In this document: one piece after another, positions 7,644-11,613 of the stretch | Layout of the letters: each line of letters opens with the position of its first letter | Position numbering within the stretch: the stretch's first letter is position 1 | From: Desulfobacterales bacterium | GTDB lineage: Bacteria > Desulfobacterota > Desulfobacteria > Desulfobacterales > UBA5852 | DNA: 11,613 nt | Assembly: GCA_030066455.1 (NCBI GenBank) | Contig: JASJBQ010000147.1 | Span: 1-11,613, forward strand | Reading direction: 5' to 3' | Translations under genes and position numbers: made by a program | The notes under the pieces: model-generated | Database searches by the model: none | The model's input: the letters and a program-made list of their open reading frames with translations, nothing else | Told to the model about the DNA's origin: nothing

Positions 7644-7988
7644 CAAAGCGGCAAGGCGCTTCCCCTTGCCTACCGGCCCCTGAATGCCAAACCATTCACC
7701 GACGCGCCGTATCATGGGCTTAGCCCGTCCAATCGTCGACGCGCCTTAAGGGGGTCGGCAGGCTCAGGTGGTGGCACGGATCGGTCAGATGCCATGATGC
7801 CCGATTCGACACAGCCTCCCAAGGATGGATGAAGCCGGGACTTCACGGCCATGTCGATCGGCTCATTCAGATGTTGAGCGCCGAATTAAATGGTGCCTGC
7901 TTACCGCACCGAGTCGACAGGTGGAAGGAAGATCCACCCCGGCCGATATGAACGCCGATTCTTCCCTCTTCACCCACGCCGGCACCGG
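7644..7988. other. Gene-free stretch downstream of the M48 protease
   Basis: No convincing gene. It holds the hairpin at 7650-7670 and a 9-base direct repeat CGACGCGCC at 7700-7708 and 7737-7745. Short frames here, the longest being 7825-8112 on plus, look like chance and overlap the protease end. Confidence 0.4.
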
Positions 7989-8954
7989 TCAAGGACACAG
8001 GCCATTCAACTGGCAGGGGGCTATGCGGGGGCGCGTAACCAGGCGACCGAAAACGGTCGGTCCGGAAGCGGTGCGCACAGGGTGGCGCGGCGGCAACCGA
8101 GGCTCTTCCTGAATTTCCAACAGCCGGCGGATACGCTCGCGGGTGGGGGGGTGGGTGCGCAGCAGGCTGGGGCCTCCCGGTTTGAACCCCGGCCAACCGA
8201 AATGAAAGCGGCGAATTCCGTGATTGTGACGTTCGATCTTGATCAAGGCCGATGCCAGCGGCTGCGGCGAACCCACCAGCGCGGCGGCCTCCAGATCGGC
8301 CAAATATTCCCGCGAGCGGGACAGCGCCAACTGGATCAACAGGCCGGCATAGGGCATCAGGATCAGCAGCAGGATCCCGCCCAGATCGATGATCTGATGG
8401 CCCGCCAGAATCAGCGGCAGATTGAGGATCAGCAGCAGCTGTCCGACGAGTGACATCCCCTGGATCAGCTGCGAAAGAAGGGCGGCAAACCCCATCACCC
8501 GGGTATCCTGATTGCGGATATGGGCGATTTCATGGGCCAGCACCCCGGCCACCTCGTCGCGATTCAGGTGTCGCAGCAGCGCATGGGTCATGCCCACCAC
8601 GGCATGACGACCGCATCCCGCGGTGAAAGCATTCATCACATCCCCCGGCAGAAAGAAGAGCCGCGGCGTGCGCTCCAGCCCCGCCTGCCGGGCAAGATCC
8701 TCGACCATCCGGTGTAATACGGGCGCCTGCTGAGGCCACAGCGGCCGCCCGCCTTGAACCCTGAGGATCAGGTGCGGCGCCATCAGGGGCTGCAGCCAAT
8801 AAAGCCCCACCACCGCGAAGAAGGCGGCCAGGGCCATTTCGGCTCCGCCCAGCAGCCAGCCGGCAAAGCCCAGCATAAGGGCGAGCGCGGTCACAAGTGA
8901 AAAACCCTGAATGCGGGCCGCTATCCGCTGAAGCCAGATATGGTCTTTACGCAC
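7989..8954 (-). CDS. HtpX-like M48-family membrane zinc metalloprotease
   Basis: 321 residues from the GTG chosen here. Two membrane helices near the N-terminus (about 19-37 and 40-60) are followed by the protease domain with the zinc site H141-E-I-A-H145. The third ligand is E216 in SRSREYLADLEAAAL, the M48 signature. Two further hydrophobic segments (about 160-183 and 190-212) lie between HExxH and the third ligand, as in HtpX. HtpX-type proteases degrade misfolded inner-membrane proteins with FtsH; a housekeeping quality-control role is likely, and this could be a paralogue rather than HtpX itself. An ATG at 8978 would add 8 residues but has no ribosome site, whereas the GTG at 8954 is preceded by GAGG 6 bases upstream. 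The C-terminal 35 residues are Pro/Arg-rich and not conserved-looking. It lies downstream of trmO but probably has its own promoter. Confidence 0.9.
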   Translation of the reverse strand: MRKDHIWLQRIAARIQGFSLVTALALMLGFAGWLLGGAEMALAAFFAVVGLYWLQPLMAPHLILRVQGGRPLWPQQAPVLHRMVEDLARQAGLERTPRLFFLPGDVMNAFTAGCGRHAVVGMTHALLRHLNRDEVAGVLAHEIAHIRNQDTRVMGFAALLSQLIQGMSLVGQLLLILNLPLILAGHQIIDLGGILLLILMPYAGLLIQLALSRSREYLADLEAAALVGSPQPLASALIKIERHNHGIRRFHFGWPGFKPGGPSLLRTHPPTRERIRRLLEIQEEPRLPPRHPVRTASGPTVFGRLVTRPRIAPCQLNGLCP

Positions 8955-9000
8955 GGGACACCTCACGCCTTGATTCATTATTGCTTAATAATCTTAATAA

Positions 9001-9028
9001 ATAGTAATGGTAAGATTTAAAGAATCAA
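9001..9028 (-). promoter_or_regulatory. Candidate sigma-70-type promoter for the M48 protease
   Basis: On the minus strand TTGATT (9028-9023) and TACTAT (9006-9001) are separated by 16 bases, in the most AT-rich patch of this part of the window. Transcription would start near 8995, about 40 bases before the GTG start. This leaves room for the GAGG site, and supports GTG over the ATG at 8978. Confidence 0.4.
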
Positions 9029-9064
9029 GGGGTGGTTTTGCCATGCACGCATGCGCACCGGTGC

Positions 9065-9547
9065 TTACTTGAAACGCGTGTCGGCCCGTTTCTGTCCGGC
9101 CCGGCGTTGGGCCTTTTCCAGCCAGCCCACCCGCTCCGGGGTGCGGTGATCAAAGGCCGGCACATAAGGCTTGATATCCAGAAGGGGGGTGCCGTCGAGG
9201 ATATCGACATCCTCGATGGTGAGACGCAGGCCCTCGACGGCCAGCAGGCGCACGATGGAATGACCGATGGCATTGGGATGGTTGGGGGAGCGGGTAGCGA
9301 AAACACCGCGCGGCTGGTCGTCCAGAAAGGGGGTTACGACCAGGGCTTTCTCTTGGGTGCGGTGAAAATGGTACAGGAGGATGATATGGGAAAAGCCGTC
9401 CAGATCCTTCAGGCCGTCCCGATATTGGGGAAACACCTCGACACTCCCGCGAATGCCCCGGGCCCCGGAGGCCTGAATGGGCATGCCCTCACGGGTGATG
9501 TAGGGCGAAGCGATGACCCCGATGGGCTGGTAGACGATGGCGTTCAT
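9065..9547 (-). CDS. trmO: tRNA (N6-threonylcarbamoyladenosine(37)-N6)-methyltransferase TrmO (TsaA/YaeB family)
   Basis: A 160-residue cytoplasmic protein with the two TrmO hallmarks. These are the S-adenosylmethionine-pocket motif TRSPNHPNAIGHSIV (85-99), equivalent to T-R-S-P-x-R-P-N-P-I-G, and the later motif LDGTPLLDIKPYVPAFD (117-133). The family is a single beta-barrel methyltransferase that converts t6A37 to m6t6A37 in tRNAs reading ACY codons, improving decoding. The length fits the short TsaA type, which lacks the C-terminal extension of E. coli TrmO (about 235 residues), so substrate details may differ. The variant S-P-N-H-P-N-A-I (His for Arg, Ala for Pro) is a departure from the E. 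coli motif. The start at 9547 has a perfect AGGAGG ribosome site 7 bases upstream. It is divergent from the chemotaxis pseudogene and lies upstream of the M48 protease. Confidence 0.93.
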   Translation of the reverse strand: MNAIVYQPIGVIASPYITREGMPIQASGARGIRGSVEVFPQYRDGLKDLDGFSHIILLYHFHRTQEKALVVTPFLDDQPRGVFATRSPNHPNAIGHSIVRLLAVEGLRLTIEDVDILDGTPLLDIKPYVPAFDHRTPERVGWLEKAQRRAGQKRADTRFK

Positions 9548-9768
9548 TCACGATCCTCCTTCGCTTGCGGGTCGCCAGATGATGCGACCACGAAAATACC
9601 GGCGCCGACGAGCGCAGCTTGTGGATGGCATCACCCCAAACCGCACCCCCCCGTGGTTTCTCCCAGACCCGTTCCTGATCGCCGGATTCAACGCTGAGCG
9701 CGGAGCCGTATCGGGTCCGATTCATCGCACGGCGCGAATTCGCATTTTAGCGTTGGGTAAATAATTGA
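9548..9768. other. Divergent intergenic region between trmO and the chemotaxis pseudogene
   Basis: No gene is supported. Frames crossing it on either strand overlap the trmO start and have no recognisable protein. The trmO-side leader would be about 190 bases if the promoter at 9744-9771 is right. Confidence 0.4.
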
Positions 9769-9771
9769 TAA
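9744..9771 (-). promoter_or_regulatory. Candidate sigma-70-type promoter for trmO
   Basis: On the minus strand TTATCA (9771-9766) and TAAAAT (9749-9744) are separated by 16 bases. Its -35 box shares bases with the sigma-28 -35 element on the opposite strand. Consensus match only. Confidence 0.3.
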
Positions 9772-9795
9772 AGGAGCGGTTATTCCTGCCGATAA
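9769..9795 (+). promoter_or_regulatory. Sigma-28 (FliA) promoter of the chemotaxis-receptor gene
   Basis: TAAAGGAG (9769-9776), an 11-base spacer, then GCCGATAA (9788-9795). This matches the enterobacterial FliA consensus TAAAGTTT-N11-GCCGATAA, with an exact -10 element and exact spacing. It lies 54 bases before the ATG of the receptor gene, which also has a GGAGAGG ribosome site (9838-9844). Receptors are classic sigma-28 targets, so position and identity agree. Confidence 0.8.
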
Positions 9796-9849
9796 CATTG
9801 GTTGCCACGATTCAATCAACTGAATGCCAAGTTTCACGGAGAGGTAAAC

Positions 9850-10720
9850 ATGCTCTTTCGAATCGGAATCACCGTCCTTGTCTGCACCGGTTGTTACGTT
9901 GCGTTAACCGTCCTCATCCAGCCAGTCCCTGGCTTCCGGGGCCTCGGAGCAGGCAGCCTCCATCGAGGAAACCTCCTCCTCGCTGGAAGAGATGTCCAGC
10001 ATGACCCGGCAGAATGCCGCCAACGCCGAGGAAGCCAACCAGATCATGAAGGCCACGAATTCGATGGTGGGCCAGGCCAATCAAGCCATGGAAGGGTTGA
10101 CCCGGTCAATGGAAGATATTTCCCGGGCCAGCGAGGAGACTTCCAAAATTATCAAAACCATCGATGAAATCGCCTTCCAGACCAACCTGCTGGCCCTGAA
10201 TGCCGCGGTGGAAGCGGCCCGGGCCGGCGAAGCCGGCGCCGGATTCGCCGTCGTGGCGGATGAGGTCCGCAATCTGGCCCTGCGCGCCGCCGAAGCCTCG
10301 AGCGATACGGCCACCCTGATCGAGGGCACGGTCACCCGGGTCGGCGAGGGCGTAACCATCGTTTCCCAAACCAGTGCGGCCTTTGCCGCCGTCAGCGACA
10401 ATTCGGAAAAGGTCGGCGGTCTGATTGGTGAAATCGCCGCAGCCTCCAGTGAGCAGGCCCAGGGCATCGGGCAAATCAACCGTGCGGTTTCCGAGATGAG
10501 TTCGGTCACCCAGCAGAATGCCGCCATTGCCGAAGAGTCCGCCTCGGCCTCCGAGGAGATCCACGCCGAGATCAAGGCCATGAAAACCGAAATCAAGGGG
10601 CTGGTGGTACTGGTGGATGCAAATAACAAACAACAGCCGCGGGAAGCATCGGAACCCGAGGCTGCTTTGGCCAAGCTGCCGCTCCGTAAGGAGAATGCCC
10701 CTCGCGACGCACCCTTCTAG
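9850..10720 (+). pseudogene. Methyl-accepting chemotaxis protein, internally deleted and frameshifted
   Basis: The gene starts at the ATG at 9850 with a good ribosome site and encodes one membrane helix (MLFRIGITVLVCTGCYVAL). After about codon 20 the receptor text continues in another frame. From about 9908 it reads [20 protein letters not shown], then the complete cytoplasmic signalling hairpin, with the highly conserved tip [20 protein letters not shown] and [12 protein letters not shown], to the stop at 10718-10720. The periplasmic sensor, second helix and HAMP domain are missing. The 9850 frame runs on as unrelated text to 10167, and the signalling frame has a stop at 9905-9907, so no single frame makes a receptor. 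An internal ATG at 9992 could give a soluble 242-residue fragment, but its ribosome site is poor. The C-terminus lacks a CheR-tethering pentapeptide. An assembly error is an alternative to real decay. Confidence 0.8.
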
Positions 10721-10727
10721 TCAACGC

Positions 10728-10764
10728 ACCCTGGCCGCGTAGCTGCGCAAGCCGCGGCCGGGGT
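10728..10764 (+). terminator. GC-rich hairpin after the chemotaxis pseudogene
   Basis: A 12-pair stem (10728-10739 with 10753-10764, one T-G pair) with a 13-base loop begins 8 bases after the stop codon. No T-run follows, so it may be a Rho-assisted stop or an mRNA-end structure. Confidence 0.45.
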
Positions 10765-11110
10765 GGCTACCAGCCTCCTGGCCAACCACAACCCGCGGTT
10801 GCCGCCCCCCTTCGCGGTCCGCGAAGGTCATCAGAATAGCTCCCCCCCGTGCGGTCGATCGCTCGTCGTCGGCCACTTGGCCCAGACCCGGCGCATGCAT
10901 GCGGAAGACAACCGAAAATCAGGTTATATCAGTATTAACATCAATATTTTGGCACAGGCAAGGGGCGCCGGGGATTGGCGTTGCAGGCTGGTCTTCGGGC
11001 CCGATTATATTCCGCTCACAAAGCCTATGCCGGTAACCGGCGGCTGTGGCGGTTGATTGGATGATGTGCGTCCCGCACCTCAGGCAATGGCGCTGGTAAT
11101 GATTTAAAAT
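10765..11110. other. Gene-free, palindrome-rich stretch between the chemotaxis pseudogene and flgM
   Basis: No convincing gene on either strand. It holds a perfect palindrome at 10809-10827, a GCCGGT-A-ACCGGC palindrome at 11029-11041 and a short GTGCG/CGCAC hairpin near 11067-11079. A small minus-strand frame (10919-11143) is listed separately. Confidence 0.4.
10809..10827. repeat. Perfect 19-base palindrome
   Basis: CCTTCGCGG (10809-10817), one central T, then CCGCGAAGG (10819-10827). Nine perfect pairs. It could be a protein-binding site, a hairpin or a decayed mobile-repeat unit; only one copy was noticed in the window. Confidence 0.6.
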
Positions 11111-11143
11111 CGTACCCTCCTCATCGGATCGAAGGAGGATCAT
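10919..11143 (-). CDS. Doubtful small ORF overlapping the flgM stop codon
   Basis: 74 residues starting at an ATG that overlaps the flgM stop (ATGA), a typical operon junction. It contains an H-C-L-R-C-G motif (residues 19-24) and further Cys residues at 43, 62 and 64, loosely like a zinc ribbon. Against it: no resemblance to FlgN (the usual flgM partner, about twice as long), several rare codons (AGG, CGA, ATA, TTA), palindromes inside the frame, and a terminator-like hairpin over its first codons. Probably not a gene. Confidence 0.15.
   Translation of the reverse strand: MILLRSDEEGTILNHYQRHCLRCGTHIIQSTATAAGYRHRLCERNIIGPEDQPATPIPGAPCLCQNIDVNTDIT
11102..11138 (-). terminator. Candidate terminator of flgM
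   Basis: On the minus strand CCTCCT (11138-11133) pairs with AGGAGG (11121-11116) across an 11-base loop. It starts right after the flgM stop codon and is followed by GTACGATTTTAAATC, which has a short T-run. The stem is modest. The AGGAGG-like text on both strands is explained by this hairpin rather than by ribosome sites. Confidence 0.4.
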
Positions 11144-11445
11144 TCGTCGTTGATCAACGCCTCACGGATCATTTGGTCCGCTATCCTGTCGGCATCGAGG
11201 CGATAGCGGCCGCTTTGGATGCAATCCTTGATCTCCCGGAGTTTATCCGCCTCGATATCCGGAAGTGCGGCCAGGGCCTGGCGGGCTTTTTGGTATTCCC
11301 TGGCCCGCGCCGAAAGGTGGACGCGATCGGCCCGAGAGAGGCTGGATTTCGGCTGCCGCGAGGATGTCTTTCCAAGCGTCGTGCCCGTGTTTCTCGTTAC
11401 ACGGGCGGGAGCATCGTCGGGTGGATGACGGTCATCGATTTGCAT
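11140..11445 (-). CDS. flgM: Negative regulator of flagellin synthesis FlgM (anti-sigma-28 factor)
   Basis: 101 residues, the normal FlgM size. The N-terminal 35 residues are polar and low in hydrophobics, as expected for the disordered secretion-competent half. The conserved C-terminal half holds DRVHLSARAREYQKARQALA (40-59) and ALPDIEADKLREIKDCIQSG (60-79), then RYRLDADRIADQMIREAL (80-97), the sigma-28-binding helices. FlgM binds FliA (sigma-28) until the hook-basal body is complete, then is exported, releasing late flagellar and chemotaxis transcription. Here it is not followed by flgN or flgK but by a gene-free stretch, and its upstream neighbour is outside the window or absent. The start at 11445 has only a weak GGAAA-type ribosome site 9-13 bases upstream; no better start fits the family. 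The nearby receptor remnant has a sigma-28 promoter. Confidence 0.9.
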   Translation of the reverse strand: MQIDDRHPPDDAPARVTRNTGTTLGKTSSRQPKSSLSRADRVHLSARAREYQKARQALAALPDIEADKLREIKDCIQSGRYRLDADRIADQMIREALINDE

Positions 11446-11472
11446 GGCTTTTTTCCATATGAATTTATCCAG

Positions 11473-11500
11473 AATATAGATGTTTTTCAGTTAATTGCAA
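11473..11500 (-). promoter_or_regulatory. Candidate sigma-70-type promoter for flgM
   Basis: On the minus strand TTGCAA (11500-11495) and TATATT (11478-11473) are separated by 16 bases in an AT-rich patch, with a start expected near 11466, about 20 bases before the ATG. No sigma-28 or sigma-54 element was seen immediately upstream of flgM. Consensus match only. Confidence 0.4.
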
Positions 11501-11613
11501 GTTCCGGTCACAGCCCGTTGCAAGATGCGGTTTGAAGAACGCCCCAGGATGCTTACACTCTTCAATCCCAAAGCCCATCCTTCCCCGCTTGGCCCGCAGA
11601 ATGATCCGGAGGA

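Noticed and set aside
7771..7790. TGGCAC sequence resembling a sigma-54 -24 element
   Set aside because: The TTGC-type -12 element is absent at the required spacing.
7829..7951. 40-residue plus-strand frame (MKPGLHGHVDRLIQML...)
   Set aside because: Has a nearby purine-rich site and a helix-like stretch, but is too short, has no recognisable relative, and no supporting context.
9489..9725. 78-residue minus-strand frame upstream of and overlapping trmO
   Set aside because: Overlaps the trmO start in another frame, and trmO has a perfect ribosome site; text shows no family features.
10763..11056. 97-residue plus-strand frame after the receptor remnant
   Set aside because: Starts inside a hairpin, contains several palindromes, no ribosome site and no recognisable protein.
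11525..11613. Open plus-strand frame reaching the right edge
   Set aside because: Starts with ATG but without a ribosome site, only about 30 codons visible; minus-strand frames are also open there, so no call can be made.

Overview
The window is GC-rich and gene-dense, and most genes lie on the minus strand. It looks like chromosomal DNA of a motile Gram-negative bacterium, most probably a deltaproteobacterium (Desulfobacterota). This placement is an inference from gene style: a soluble kinase with a Rossmann-like N-terminus, a kinase with an H-G-I-K-N H-box, and a GC-rich codon pattern. No rRNA, tRNA, CRISPR array, insertion sequence or phage gene was seen.

Layout, right to left along the minus strand. 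At the right end, flgM (anti-sigma-28 factor) lies at 11140-11445. A gene-free, hairpin-rich stretch (10721-11139) separates it from a chemotaxis-receptor gene on the plus strand (9850-10720). The receptor gene has kept a near-consensus sigma-28 promoter and a good ribosome binding site. It has lost its sensor/HAMP part and its reading frame, so it reads as a pseudogene. Divergently, trmO (tRNA t6A37 methyltransferase, 9065-9547) is followed by an HtpX-like M48 membrane metalloprotease (7989-8954). A 710-base gene-free region (7279-7988) then holds a terminator for the protease transcript and a likely promoter with a long leader for the next operon.

The main block (7278 down to 350) is one compact minus-strand operon. 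It encodes an NhaD/CitMHS-type sodium:proton antiporter, a soluble Rossmann-PAS-GAF-PAS histidine kinase, a REC-PAS histidine kinase (8-base overlap with the previous gene), a stand-alone REC protein and a tandem UspA protein. A strong hairpin follows the last stop codon. After it comes the start of an EamA/DMT-family transporter that runs off the left edge.

How the genes may work together: both kinases lack membrane segments, and neither receiver is attached to a DNA-binding domain. The operon therefore reads as a cytoplasmic phosphorelay that may sense an intracellular nucleotide or redox signal. Its output is probably protein-protein, on the antiporter, the Usp protein or something encoded elsewhere. 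flgM and the sigma-28-promoted receptor remnant belong to the motility regulon but are not inside a flagellar structural operon here.
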